Part shown: positions 23,889-31,901 of the stretch, one piece after another | How positions within the stretch are numbered: the first letter of the stretch is position 1 | Layout: every line of letters starts with the position of its first letter | From: Deltaproteobacteria bacterium | Lineage (GTDB): Bacteria; Desulfobacterota; Binatia; UTPRO1 | Length of the DNA stretch: 36,315 nt | Assembly: GCA_029262315.1 (NCBI GenBank) | Contig: JAJCZP010000075.1 | Coordinates: 1-36,315, forward strand | Reading direction: 5' to 3' | Made by a program: the position numbers and the translations under genes | The notes under the pieces: model-generated | Seen by the model: only the letters and a program-made list of their open reading frames with translations | Told to the model about the DNA's origin: nothing | The model's database searches: none

Positions 23889-25668
23889 TGGTCCCTCCTC
23901 GCGCGCGCGGCCGGACCGTGGTGACCTCGCCCCCCAGTATCTCGACAGCAGCGCGCACCGCCGGACTGGCCTCCGCCTGATCGGTGAGTGCGCGACGACG
24001 TGCGCTCTCCGACGCGGCGGCAGCGGCGATCTCATCCTCCGAACGGTGCAACAAGCTGACCTTCACGCGCGGCGTTCCGCCATAGCAACCCGCCGCGATC
24101 CCCTGCAGCGTCGCGAGATTGTCCGGATCGGCCAAGCCACGCACCGCAAATTCGTTCTCGACGCCGATGTGAAGCAGCGCCGCGCTTTCCTCGATCGGCC
24201 GGCTCCCGACCAGGTACACCCGCAAGCCGATGCGCTCGTGCGCCGCGCCGAGAAAGCCCTCCCAGGACCCCGAGGGGCCCGCCGCCACGGGAGTGATAAC
24301 CGGCGCGGCCGCCTGAGGCATAGTCGGGCCTGCCGGCGGGGTCGCGCTGGCGGGCGTCACGACCTCGGACGCGGCCGATCGCCCACGAGCCATTGGGGCG
24401 GCCGCGGGCTGGGGGGCGGCTGTGGGCTGGGGGGCGGCCGCGGGCTGGGGGGCGGCCGCGGGCTGCGCGCGCCCGACACTGCGGGTGGGTGTACCTCCCC
24501 CAGACCCGGCACTCCCGGCGCCGCGAAGCCGTCGCTCCATCTCTTCGAGCCGTGCGAGCAGATCACCGATCGGCGTCGCGTCGGGCATGGTCGCCATCTT
24601 GACGACGGCCATCTCGAGGACGAGCGTCGGCAGCTGTGACCGTCGCACCTCCTCGGCCGCTTCCTGCGCGAGCCGGAACAACCGCTGGAGATCGGGCGCC
24701 GGTCGGAGCTTGGCCTGACGTTGCGTCTCGTCGACCTCGTCGTCTGGCAGGTCGTTCAGGAGAGCCCGGTCGTCAAAGAGCGCAGCCACCGTGAGATTCC
24801 TGACCTGGCGTACCAGATCGCGGCAGAACTGCTGCACCTCATAGCCGTGGCGATGCAACTCATCGACGCCGCGGAGACACGCCGGGGCGTCACCATTGAG
24901 AATGGCTTCGGTCATCCGGTGCAGCAACGCCCGATCCGCAACACCGAGCGCGCTCCGGACATCGTCCTCCTTGATCTTCTTTCCCGCGAAGACAATCACC
25001 TGATCGAGAAGCGACTGCGCGTCCCGCATGCTGCCGTCGGCCTCGCGAGCAAGCGCGAAGAGCGCGGCATCGTCGACCTTCAGCTTCTCGTCCGTCGCGA
25101 TCGCGCGCAGACGCGTGATCGTCTCGGCGATCGGGATCCGCTTGAACTCGTAGCGCTGGCACCGCGACACGACGGTTGCGGGCAGCTTCTGCACTTCGGT
25201 CGTCGCGAAAATGAACTTGATGTGCTCGGGCGGCTCCTCGAGCGTCTTCAGGAGCGCGTTGAACGCCGCCGTCGACAACATGTGGACCTCGTCGATGATG
25301 TACACCTTGAACCGAGCCGCCGCCGGACGATAACGAATGTTCTCGTTGAGATCTCGCACGTTGTCGACGCCCGTATTCGACGCGCCATCGATCTCGATGA
25401 CGTCGAGCGCGCTGCCGCCGGTGATCTCCTCACAGCTTGCGCACGTGCCGCACGGCGTGCCGGTCGGCCCGGTGGCGCAGTTCAGGGCTTTCGAGAGCAG
25501 GCGGGCGACAGTGGTCTTCCCCACCCCGCGCGGCCCGGAGAACAAAAAGGCGTGCGCGATCCGCTTCTGCGCAATGGCGTTCCGCAACGTGTCAGTGACG
25601 TGCTCCTGCCCGACGACGTCGTCGAACTGCTGCGGCCGCCACTTCCGGGCCAGGACCAGATACCCCAT
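23881..25668 (-). CDS. dnaX: DNA polymerase III subunit gamma/tau
   Basis: The 595-aa clamp-loader ATPase has Walker A GPRGVGKTT (Lys51), a zinc-binding C4 set (Cys64, Cys73, Cys76, Cys79), Walker B VYIIDEVHML and sensor motif ATTEVQKLP. Domain III of the clamp loader follows (about 245-370), then a Pro/Ala/Gln-rich linker encoded by an 18-base minisatellite (24395-24465) and a C-terminal domain (about 480-560) of the tau type. I saw no A-rich slippery heptamer that would give a short gamma form. It lies 62 bases downstream of the SRP RNA gene, a common arrangement. Confidence 0.96.
   Translation of the reverse strand: MGYLVLARKWRPQQFDDVVGQEHVTDTLRNAIAQKRIAHAFLFSGPRGVGKTTVARLLSKALNCATGPTGTPCGTCASCEEITGGSALDVIEIDGASNTGVDNVRDLNENIRYRPAAARFKVYIIDEVHMLSTAAFNALLKTLEEPPEHIKFIFATTEVQKLPATVVSRCQRYEFKRIPIAETITRLRAIATDEKLKVDDAALFALAREADGSMRDAQSLLDQVIVFAGKKIKEDDVRSALGVADRALLHRMTEAILNGDAPACLRGVDELHRHGYEVQQFCRDLVRQVRNLTVAALFDDRALLNDLPDDEVDETQRQAKLRPAPDLQRLFRLAQEAAEEVRRSQLPTLVLEMAVVKMATMPDATPIGDLLARLEEMERRLRGAGSAGSGGGTPTRSVGRAQPAAAPQPAAAPQPTAAPQPAAAPMARGRSAASEVVTPASATPPAGPTMPQAAAPVITPVAAGPSGSWEGFLGAAHERIGLRVYLVGSRPIEESAALLHIGVENEFAVRGLADPDNLATLQGIAAGCYGGTPRVKVSLLHRSEDEIAAAAASESARRRALTDQAEASPAVRAAVEILGGEVTTVRPRARGGTNG
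24395..24465 (-). repeat. 18-base tandem repeat within dnaX (PQPAAA unit)
   Basis: On the plus strand the unit GGGGCGGCCGCGGGCTGG occurs at 24395-24412, 24413-24430 (two changes), 24431-24448 and 24449-24465 (partial). On the coding strand each unit adds six residues, PQPAAA-like, to the linker between the ATPase core and the C-terminal tau domain. The repeats keep the frame, so copy-number changes would alter linker length only. Confidence 0.85.
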
Positions 25669-25729
25669 TGCCTCGTGCTCTCCCTACGAGCTCATCCGGA
25701 CGCCTGCCCGGTAGCTGCGCTGCGTCGAA

Positions 25730-25867
25730 GGGGCATCCGCTCGAGGTGGCAGCTAGGTTTCCCCACGGCACAGTGAGACATTCGGTACCGCTGCTTCCTT
25801 TCGGACCTGACGGAGTTCGCGACGCTCGCTTGCGCGGGACCTAGCCACCACCTGGAACGGACGCCCC
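25730..25867 (-). ncRNA. ffs: Bacterial signal recognition particle RNA (4.5S type)
   Basis: The minus strand has the universal SRP RNA domain IV: GTCAGGTCC, a GAAA tetraloop, then GGAAGCAGC at about 25791-25812, the Ffh-binding loop. The flanks pair over a long stem: bases 25839-25867 (plus strand ACCTAGCC ... GCCCC) pair with 25730-25758 (GGGGC ... AGCTAGGT). The RNA would be about 138 bases, somewhat longer than the 114 of E. coli 4.5S. It binds Ffh for co-translational membrane targeting. It precedes dnaX on the same strand. Ends are taken from the limits of the pairing. Confidence 0.93.
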
Positions 25868-25938
25868 TGGATTGCAGGAACCTCTCAGTCCATAGCATGC
25901 TCGCTCGCGACCATGCCAGCAAGCCGAGACGGGAAAGC

Positions 25939-26559
25939 ATGAAAGGCAGCAACGACACCACGCACACGAGCGCGATCATCCTCACTGGGGGTCGCTCGCA
26001 ACGGATGGGGCGGCCGAAAGCCTGGCTGGACCTGGGCGGCGAGCCCGCCCTGCGGCGCCTGGCCGACATCGTGCGGCCGCTGACCAGCGAGATCGTCCTG
26101 GTTGCGGCGGCCGACCAGGATCTCCCCCCCATCGACGCCCGCGTCGTCCATGACCGCCACCCCGAGCTCGGCCCCCTGCCGGCGCTTGCGCTCGGACTCG
26201 AGTCCGTCCGCAGCTCGCACGCCTTGGTGCTGGCATGCGACATGCCACTCGTTCGTCCGGCCGTCCTCGTCTGGCTCGACCAAGAGTGCCGCCGGCGCAA
26301 GGCCACCGCCGTCATCCCCGTATGGAACGATGTGGCCCAGCCGCTGGTTGCCGTCTACGACCGTCAGATCGCCGACACCCTCATGGCGCTCGTTGCGGAC
26401 GGCGAGCGCCGCCTGCAATCCCTGCGGACCCTCGAGGGGGTGCATCTGGCGTCCTCCGAGGAGATGGCAGCGCTCGATCCCGAGGGGGTCAGCTTCCACA
26501 CCATGAACACCCCTGAAGAGTACGCCACGATCCGTAATCGGTGGTCCGGTACACCCTGA
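25939..26559 (+). CDS. mobA: Molybdenum cofactor guanylyltransferase (MobA-like)
   Basis: The 206-aa nucleotidyltransferase links GMP to molybdopterin to give the MGD cofactor used by DMSO reductase-family enzymes. The N-terminal signature LTGGRSQRMGRPKA (15-28) is present, as are the central ACDMPLV metal-binding motif and a Rossmann-like fold. The frame is open from 25897, but the ATG at 25939 with GGGA upstream is preferred because the family starts there. It leads a unit with fdhD and the molybdopterin oxidoreductase, which need this cofactor. The gene is divergent from the SRP RNA gene. Confidence 0.9.
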   Translation: MKGSNDTTHTSAIILTGGRSQRMGRPKAWLDLGGEPALRRLADIVRPLTSEIVLVAAADQDLPPIDARVVHDRHPELGPLPALALGLESVRSSHALVLACDMPLVRPAVLVWLDQECRRRKATAVIPVWNDVAQPLVAVYDRQIADTLMALVADGERRLQSLRTLEGVHLASSEEMAALDPEGVSFHTMNTPEEYATIRNRWSGTP

Positions 26560-26607
26560 CGGCGCTCGAGTGGCCGATCGTCGGGCGCGTTGGTATCATC
26601 CGTATCG

Positions 26608-27741
26608 ATGGGTGATCCGACGATCGTCCGCGAGCCGCACGGGGCCCCAGCGGCGTCCCTCGAACTCGTACGTGCACGGGCGGGCGGCGTCAGCCGGAGC
26701 ACGGACGACATCGCCGTCGAGGAGCCCCTCGAGATTCGGCTGAACGGTTGGCGCTGGCTCGTCACCATGCGCACCCCAGGAAACGATGCCGATCTGATCC
26801 TTGGCCTGCTCGCAAGCGAAACCGTCATCGCCAAGGCCGATGATGTCGAATCCATCCTCTTCCGCCGCCACCCGGACGAACCCGATCTCGCCAACGTCGC
26901 CGATGTACAACTGCGCCAGCCTCTCGGTGACCTGCAACAACGCCTCGCACGCAACCAGACGCTCGCCTCGTCGAGTTGCGGACTGTGTGGCGCAAGCGCG
27001 ATCGAGGCCATCCGCCACCGAACCGCGAGCATTCCGCCAGGGCCGGCCATCGCCGCAACGGCGATCGCCGCCCTTCCCGATCAGCTGCACCGCGCCCAAC
27101 CCGGCTTTCAGGCGACCGGTGGCCTCCACGCGGCCGCGCTCTTCGACACCTCTGGCGGCTTCCTGGTCGCCCGCGAGGACATCGGCCGCCACAACGCTAC
27201 CGACAAAGTGCTTGGATGGCGCCTGCGGAACGAACGAACCGGTGCGGCGGCTTCCATCCTTTTGGTCAGCGGCCGCGCGAGCTTCGAAATCGTACAAAAG
27301 GCGCTCGGCGCGAGCATACCGCTCGTCACTGCCGTCTCCGCCCCGTCGACGCTAGCCGTCGAACTGGCCCAGGCCAGCAACATGACGCTGGTGGGATTCC
27401 TACGCGGACGCAGCATGAACGTCTACGCGGGATCGGAGCGCGTCACGGATCTGGAGCAACTCGGCGCCAGCCTCGCCGAGCCGGATTCCGATGCCGCACT
27501 GGCGGCCGCCGCGGTCGAGTTGATCCCCCGGGCGATGCGCTCGATGCTCGATGCCGTCGCACTCAAGGTTTCGCTCACAGATTGGCAGGCGTTGACCGTC
27601 GGCGAGCGCACGCGGTTGCTGGCACTCGTCGCAGAGAACGGTCCGGAAGAATTCGCGCGCTACCTCCACGATCGCACGGTCGCCCGTACCGGACGTGCGC
27701 CGCGCCCCCTCCGCCCACGTCCGGAGACCCCGACCTCGTGA
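26608..27741 (+). CDS. fdhD: FdhD sulfurtransferase with extra C-terminal nitrate reductase-associated-like domain
   Basis: The 377-aa protein has a FdhD core (about 20-283) with VEEPLEIRLNG, the catalytic pair Cys124-x-x-Cys127 in SCGLCG, REDIGRHNATDKVLG and SGRASFEIVQK. FdhD moves sulfur from IscS to the Mo-cofactor of formate dehydrogenases. Family length is about 260-280 aa; here about 90 residues are added. Residues 307-352 (IPRAMRSMLD ... LKVSLTDWQALTVGERTRLL) resemble nitrate reductase-associated protein (TIGR02664 type), normally a separate small protein. The ATG at 26608 lacks a ribosome binding site; a TATCAT hexamer at 26594-26599 suggests a leaderless message. Its stop overlaps the next gene's GTG by four bases (GTGA). 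Confidence 0.9.
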   Translation: MGDPTIVREPHGAPAASLELVRARAGGVSRSTDDIAVEEPLEIRLNGWRWLVTMRTPGNDADLILGLLASETVIAKADDVESILFRRHPDEPDLANVADVQLRQPLGDLQQRLARNQTLASSSCGLCGASAIEAIRHRTASIPPGPAIAATAIAALPDQLHRAQPGFQATGGLHAAALFDTSGGFLVAREDIGRHNATDKVLGWRLRNERTGAAASILLVSGRASFEIVQKALGASIPLVTAVSAPSTLAVELAQASNMTLVGFLRGRSMNVYAGSERVTDLEQLGASLAEPDSDAALAAAAVELIPRAMRSMLDAVALKVSLTDWQALTVGERTRLLALVAENGPEEFARYLHDRTVARTGRAPRPLRPRPETPTS

Positions 27742-29939
27742 GCCGACGTCATTCCGCCATCCCCTTCGGTCTCGGATCCGCCAAGCCCCATCACTACCGC
27801 GACATGCTCCGCATCGCGTGGCAGAACCGCGATCAGCTGCCCTACGCATGGCGCATCCTCCGGGATGGGGTCTGCGACGGCTGTGCGCTCGGACCGCGAG
27901 GTCTTCGAGACGACGTCATCGACGGTGTCCACCTGTGCATGACCCGCCTCGAACTGCTCCGGCTGAACACCATGCCCGCGCTCGACCCGGCAGTCCTCGG
28001 CGACGTCGCACGCCTGCGCCGGATGACGAGCGCTGAACTGCGGGCGCTGGGCCGTCTCCCATTTCCGATGCTCCTGGAGCGTGGGGCCTCCGCGTTCCGC
28101 CGGCTCTCCTGGGAGGAGGCGGAAACGCTCGCCGCTGCGCGACTTGCGGACGCCCCGCCAGATCGACTGGCGTTCTTTACGACCTCACGCGGCCTCACCA
28201 ACGAGGTTTACTATGTGGCGCAGAAGTTGGCGCGGGCCCTCGATTCCAATCACATCGACAACGACGCCCGCCTCTGCCACGCCGCGAGCACGACGGCGAT
28301 GAAACGATCGCTCGGAGTTGGCGCGGCAACCTGCTCACTCCGCGACTGGATCGGCACGGACCTGCTCGTGATCTGGGGGAGCGATCTCGCCAACAATCAA
28401 CCAGTCAGCACCAAGTATCTGCACTACGCCCGTGAAGCGGGCACGCGCATCGTGGTGATCAATCCCTATCGCGAGCCTGGGCTCGAGCGCTACTGGGTCC
28501 CGTCGGTCGCCAAGAGCGCCGTCTTCGGCACGCCGCTGATGGACGAGTTCTTCCAGGTGGCCATCGGCGGTGACCGGGCATTTGCCAACGGCGTGCTGAA
28601 GGAGCTGATCGAGCGGGATGCGGTCGACCACGCGTTCATCGAACAGCACACCGCAGGCTTCGATGCGCTCAAGACCGCGGTCTCGACACAATCGTGGCCC
28701 GAGCTCGAAGCGGCGGCTGGCGTCCCCCGGAGCGAAATGGCCCGTTTCGCCACGCTCTACGCCGGTGCGCGCTCGGCGATCTTCGTCTGGAGCATGGGCC
28801 TCACCCAACACCGATTCGGCGTCGACAACGTCGCGTCAGCCGTGAATCTCGCCCTCGCCCGGGGCATGCTCGGAAAGCCCCATACGGGGCTGATGCCGAT
28901 TCGCGGCCACAGTGGGGTGCAGGGCGCCGCGGAGTGCGGCAGTGTCCCGACGGTTCTCCCAGGCGGCGACCCCATCGACGACCCGACGGCGCGCACACGA
29001 TGCGAGGAGGCCTGGGGATTCGCACCCCCGACCGCTGCCGGAATGATGACGAGCGCGATGCTCGACGCGGCCCATGCTGGACGTCTCGACGCATTCTACC
29101 TGATCGGCGGCAATTTCCTGGAAACCATGCCCGATCCAGATCATTGCCGTGAAGCGCTCGCGCGCGTCCCCTTCCGCGTGCATCAAGACATCATGCTGAA
29201 CACCTCGACGTTGGTGGAAACCGATGAGGTGCTCGTCCTCCCCGGAGCCACGCGCTACGAGCAAACGGGCGGCGGCACGACCACCACGACCGAGCGCCGC
29301 ATTCGATTCACGCCCGAGGTGCCGGGACCGCGGATCGCGGAGGCCCGTTCCGAGTGGGAGATCCTGGCCGCCATCGGTCAACGCGCGCTCCACGGCCGCC
29401 GCGCCGAGGGCTTCGCCTTTCGCGACGGCCAGGCCGTCCGGGACGAGATGGACCGCGTGATGCCACTCTATCGCGGCATCAAAGACCTCCGACGCGCCGG
29501 CGATTCCTTTCAGTACGGCGGACCGCTGTTGTGTCGAGACGGCGTCTGCCCCGATCTCCCTGGGGGCCGCGCACGCTTTACGGCCGTCGTGCCCGAAGCT
29601 CCCTCAGTCCGTCCTGACGAGTTCGTCGTGACCACCCGGCGCGGAAAGCAGTTCAACTCAATCACACTAGCGAGCGCAGACGCGCTCACCGGTACATCCA
29701 GCCGAGACGCGGTTTTCATCGCGGCGAGCGACGCCCGGAAACTCGGACTGTCCGAAGGATCCTCGATCACGCTCGAATCCCCCTACGGACGCTTCGACGG
29801 CCGCTGCCGGATCGTACCCGTGCGCGCCGGATCGCTGCAGGTGTACTGGCCCGAGGGCAATGTCCTGATCGGCCGGCAGCTCGACCCCGAAAGCGGGGAG
29901 CCGGACTACAATGCCGTGGTACGCATAAAAAAGAATTGA
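27738..29939 (+). CDS. Molybdopterin oxidoreductase, FdhF/YdeP-type alpha subunit
   Basis: The 733-aa protein belongs to the FDH-like family of DMSO reductase-type enzymes. It has an N-terminal CDGCALGPRGLRD segment (Cys46, Cys49, with Cys67) rather than the full four-Cys 4Fe-4S loop. Cys180-His181 (ARLCHAAST) occupies the place of Sec140-His141 in E. coli FdhF, so it uses cysteine as Mo ligand. Later motifs include GSDLANNQP, MGLTQHRFGVDNV, RGHSGVQGAAECG and a C-terminal molydopterin-binding domain. No electron-transfer subunit is adjacent. Start is the GTG at 27738, overlapping the fdhD stop; the frame is open far upstream only as a shadow of fdhD. Formate as substrate is plausible but unproven. 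Confidence 0.88.
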   Translation: MSRRHSAIPFGLGSAKPHHYRDMLRIAWQNRDQLPYAWRILRDGVCDGCALGPRGLRDDVIDGVHLCMTRLELLRLNTMPALDPAVLGDVARLRRMTSAELRALGRLPFPMLLERGASAFRRLSWEEAETLAAARLADAPPDRLAFFTTSRGLTNEVYYVAQKLARALDSNHIDNDARLCHAASTTAMKRSLGVGAATCSLRDWIGTDLLVIWGSDLANNQPVSTKYLHYAREAGTRIVVINPYREPGLERYWVPSVAKSAVFGTPLMDEFFQVAIGGDRAFANGVLKELIERDAVDHAFIEQHTAGFDALKTAVSTQSWPELEAAAGVPRSEMARFATLYAGARSAIFVWSMGLTQHRFGVDNVASAVNLALARGMLGKPHTGLMPIRGHSGVQGAAECGSVPTVLPGGDPIDDPTARTRCEEAWGFAPPTAAGMMTSAMLDAAHAGRLDAFYLIGGNFLETMPDPDHCREALARVPFRVHQDIMLNTSTLVETDEVLVLPGATRYEQTGGGTTTTTERRIRFTPEVPGPRIAEARSEWEILAAIGQRALHGRRAEGFAFRDGQAVRDEMDRVMPLYRGIKDLRRAGDSFQYGGPLLCRDGVCPDLPGGRARFTAVVPEAPSVRPDEFVVTTRRGKQFNSITLASADALTGTSSRDAVFIAASDARKLGLSEGSSITLESPYGRFDGRCRIVPVRAGSLQVYWPEGNVLIGRQLDPESGEPDYNAVVRIKKN

Positions 29940-29996
29940 ACCGCCCAGCCCCCTCCCGCGTATTACCGGTACAACACCTTGACGGGAGGAGATTTC

Positions 29997-30446
29997 ATGG
30001 ACGAGAGACGACGATGCCCCTACTGCGCCGAGACGATTCGGGCGGAAGCCACCCTGTGCCGGTACTGCCGCAGCAGACTTGGGGATTTCGATCCCGAGCG
30101 CTGGCATCGCGACCACCCAGAACGACGCGTCGCTGGCGTCACCGCCGCGCTCGCCCATGCTCTGGCCTTGCCCATGGGCGCCGTACGGCTGGCCTTCATC
30201 GTCCTGACCTTCTTCCACCTGCTAGGACCGTCCCTATACGCCGCCCTGTGGCTGCTGATCCCGTTCAGTCCCGGCGGTGAAGCGCCGTTCGGGAGGCTAC
30301 TGGCCCGTCTCCGCGGGATCGTTGGCGCGTTCGTAGGCCCGATGCACGTCCAGGCGACAGGCGGCGGAAGCCCCGGCGGACACGGCGAGGGACCAGTCGG
30401 TGGGTCACCGTTGGCACCAGACGTACCGCCAAGACCGCGCACATGA
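29997..30446 (+). CDS. Zinc ribbon-PspC domain membrane protein (first copy)
   Basis: The 149-aa protein has a C4 zinc ribbon (Cys7, Cys10, Cys21, Cys24: CPYCAETIRAEATLCRYC) and then a PspC domain (about 47-92: RRVAGVTAALAHALALPMGAVRLAFIVLT ... LYAALWLLIPF) with membrane helices. A Gly/Pro-rich tail (about 118-149) follows. PspC proteins act in envelope stress sensing. The ATG at 29997 follows GGAGGA at a good distance. The gene is followed by a sigma factor (gap 6 bases) and by a second gene of the same architecture. Confidence 0.8.
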   Translation: MDERRRCPYCAETIRAEATLCRYCRSRLGDFDPERWHRDHPERRVAGVTAALAHALALPMGAVRLAFIVLTFFHLLGPSLYAALWLLIPFSPGGEAPFGRLLARLRGIVGAFVGPMHVQATGGGSPGGHGEGPVGGSPLAPDVPPRPRT

Positions 30447-30452
30447 TAGACC

Positions 30453-30995
30453 ATGTCGCGGGCGCCAATGGCGACCGACGAAGACTTGATGCGAGCGGTC
30501 GCGGCGGGCAACGGCGATGCGCTCGAGAGACTCTGCCACCGCTACGAGCGGCCGCTCTACCAGTTTCTCGTCCGCCACATTGGAGACAGTGATGCGGAAG
30601 ATCTCCACCAGGAAACCTGGCTGCGCGTGGTGCGCCATGCTCCACGCTTCGATCCGAACCGCAGATTCTCGACGTGGCTGTTCCAGATCGCGGTCAATCT
30701 GTGCCGCGATTGGCATCGACGGCCGCCGCCCATGCCGATCGATCCAGAGATCGCCGATCGTGCGGAGCGAGACACGAGCGAGGCGGCGAGTGCGACCATC
30801 GATCTCGAGCGCCTACTACGCGCGCTACCGGAGCCGCAACGTGCGGTCGTCCTGCTGCGTCTCTACCATGACTTCAGCGAAGAGGACGCCGCGGAAATCC
30901 TCAATTGCGCACGCGGTACGGTCAAGAGTCGACTGCACTACGCCCTCGAGCGCCTGGCACGGACAGTGAAAACCGAGGATACCCACAGCCAATGA
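30453..30995 (+). CDS. ECF-family RNA polymerase sigma factor
   Basis: The 180-aa protein has sigma region 2 (about 22-90: LCHRYERPLYQFLVRH, DLHQETWLRVVRHAPRF, FSTWLFQIAVNLCRDW) and region 4 (about 120-170: LLRALPEPQRAVVLLRLYHDFSEEDAAEIL ... GTVKSRLHYALERL). Regions 1 and 3 are missing, as in ECF sigmas. Start is the ATG at 30453; an ATG at 30468 is also possible, and neither has a good ribosome binding site. The next gene overlaps it by four bases (ATGA) and looks like its anti-sigma factor. Confidence 0.92.
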   Translation: MSRAPMATDEDLMRAVAAGNGDALERLCHRYERPLYQFLVRHIGDSDAEDLHQETWLRVVRHAPRFDPNRRFSTWLFQIAVNLCRDWHRRPPPMPIDPEIADRAERDTSEAASATIDLERLLRALPEPQRAVVLLRLYHDFSEEDAAEILNCARGTVKSRLHYALERLARTVKTEDTHSQ

Positions 30996-31480
30996 CGCAC
31001 GACGCCGATCGCGCCTGCACCGCGCTGCGCCTGGCCACCCTCCGGGGAGGAGTTCTCGACGCTCGTGCCACCGAGCACCTCGCAGGGTGCCGCCGCTGCG
31101 CTCATGAGCACGAGGGATTGCATGCACTCGGCGGACGGTTGCGCATGCTTGCGCCGGAACCTCCCACCTCGCTGATGAGGCGGACCCTCGACACCGCGGC
31201 ACCCGCACTCGCGATCAATGCCGGCCATGTGGCCTGGCGGCCGCTCGTGCGCGCGATCGGCGCGGCACTCCTGCCGCTACCCGCGATCGTCATCACGAGC
31301 GCGTACGCGCTCCGCGCGCTGTATGGACTGCTGGCCACGGTGCTCCCCGAGACCCTGAGTCTCTATTTGGTGCTGAACTATGCCGGGCTGCTCGCCCTAT
31401 GCGCGGCCCTCACGTACGGGGCCGTTCCGCTACTGGCGGCGCGGCAGGCACGGCTGACACACGAGGTCGCCCATGGATGA
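30992..31480 (+). CDS. Zinc-binding anti-sigma-like membrane protein
   Basis: The 162-aa product has a ZAS-type anti-sigma finger at its N-terminus: Cys9, then His29-x3-Cys33-x2-Cys36 (TEHLAGCRRC). Two or more membrane helices follow (about 89-118 and 121-148), and the C-terminus is basic. It therefore fits a membrane-bound anti-sigma factor that holds the neighbouring ECF sigma factor. The overlap ATGA with the sigma gene supports co-translation. The 8-base overlap with the next gene (31473) ties it to the second PspC protein. Confidence 0.8.
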   Translation: MTHDADRACTALRLATLRGGVLDARATEHLAGCRRCAHEHEGLHALGGRLRMLAPEPPTSLMRRTLDTAAPALAINAGHVAWRPLVRAIGAALLPLPAIVITSAYALRALYGLLATVLPETLSLYLVLNYAGLLALCAALTYGAVPLLAARQARLTHEVAHG

Positions 31481-31829
31481 TCTGCTGACCGAACCATCAT
31501 CGAATCCGACACCAAAGCAGTGTCCGTACTGCGCCGAAGAGATCAAGGCCGAAGCCATCAAGTGCCGCTACTGCGGCAGTACGGTGGGGGCTCACACGGC
31601 CCTCACCCGCACGTGGCATCGCACGCGCGAGGGCCGGATGGTCGCTGGAGTCTGCGCGGGCCTGGCCGGCGAGTTCGGGGTCTCGGTGAGTGTCGTCCGC
31701 CTGGCCTTTCTCCTCGCGGTCCTGATCGGCTGGGGGATGGGGCTCGTGCTCTATCTCGCACTCTGGGTCATCATGCCGTACCGCGAGCCACCGCCCGGAA
31801 GCCCGGCCCCCCGCATCCCGGCCGATTAG
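31473..31829 (+). CDS. Zinc ribbon-PspC domain membrane protein (second copy)
   Basis: The 118-aa protein has the same layout as the gene at 29997: C4 zinc ribbon (Cys17, Cys20, Cys31, Cys34: CPYCAEEIKAEAIKCRYC), then a PspC domain (about 50-103: GRMVAGVCAGLAGEFGVSVSVVRLAFLLAV) with a hydrophobic helix and the family ending ALWVIMPY. It is shorter than the first copy and lacks the long tail. The first eight bases overlap the anti-sigma-like gene, so it is part of the same unit. Confidence 0.85.
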   Translation: MDDLLTEPSSNPTPKQCPYCAEEIKAEAIKCRYCGSTVGAHTALTRTWHRTREGRMVAGVCAGLAGEFGVSVSVVRLAFLLAVLIGWGMGLVLYLALWVIMPYREPPPGSPAPRIPAD

Positions 31830-31863
31830 GCACCCCGATCATTCGCTGATTCCAGGATTGGTG

Positions 31864-31898
31864 TTGACGCAGGTAAACGATTGTTTTAATCGATCGTT
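31864..31898 (+). promoter_or_regulatory. Promoter with palindromic autorepressor site before the CecR-like gene
   Basis: TTGACG at 31864-31869 and TTTAAT at 31885-31890 form a -35/-10 pair with a short 15-base spacer. The arms AACGATTG (31876-31883) and CGATCGTT (31891-31898) form an inverted repeat with one mismatch and a 7-base spacer that covers the -10. A TetR dimer bound there would stop transcription. The ATG at 31902 is only about five bases after the predicted start site, so the message would be leaderless. Confidence 0.6.
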
Positions 31899-31901
31899 CA
31901 C

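Noticed and set aside
23881-25668. Programmed frameshift in dnaX giving a short gamma subunit
   Set aside because: No A-rich slippery heptamer followed by a stem was found in the coding strand.
26976-27737. Upstream extension of the molybdopterin oxidoreductase frame
   Set aside because: These codons overlap fdhD in another frame and give an Arg-rich sequence; the family-like N-terminus begins at the GTG at 27738.
27738-29939. Selenocysteine codon in the FDH-like gene
   Set aside because: The residue at the Sec position is encoded by a Cys codon and the frame has no internal TGA.
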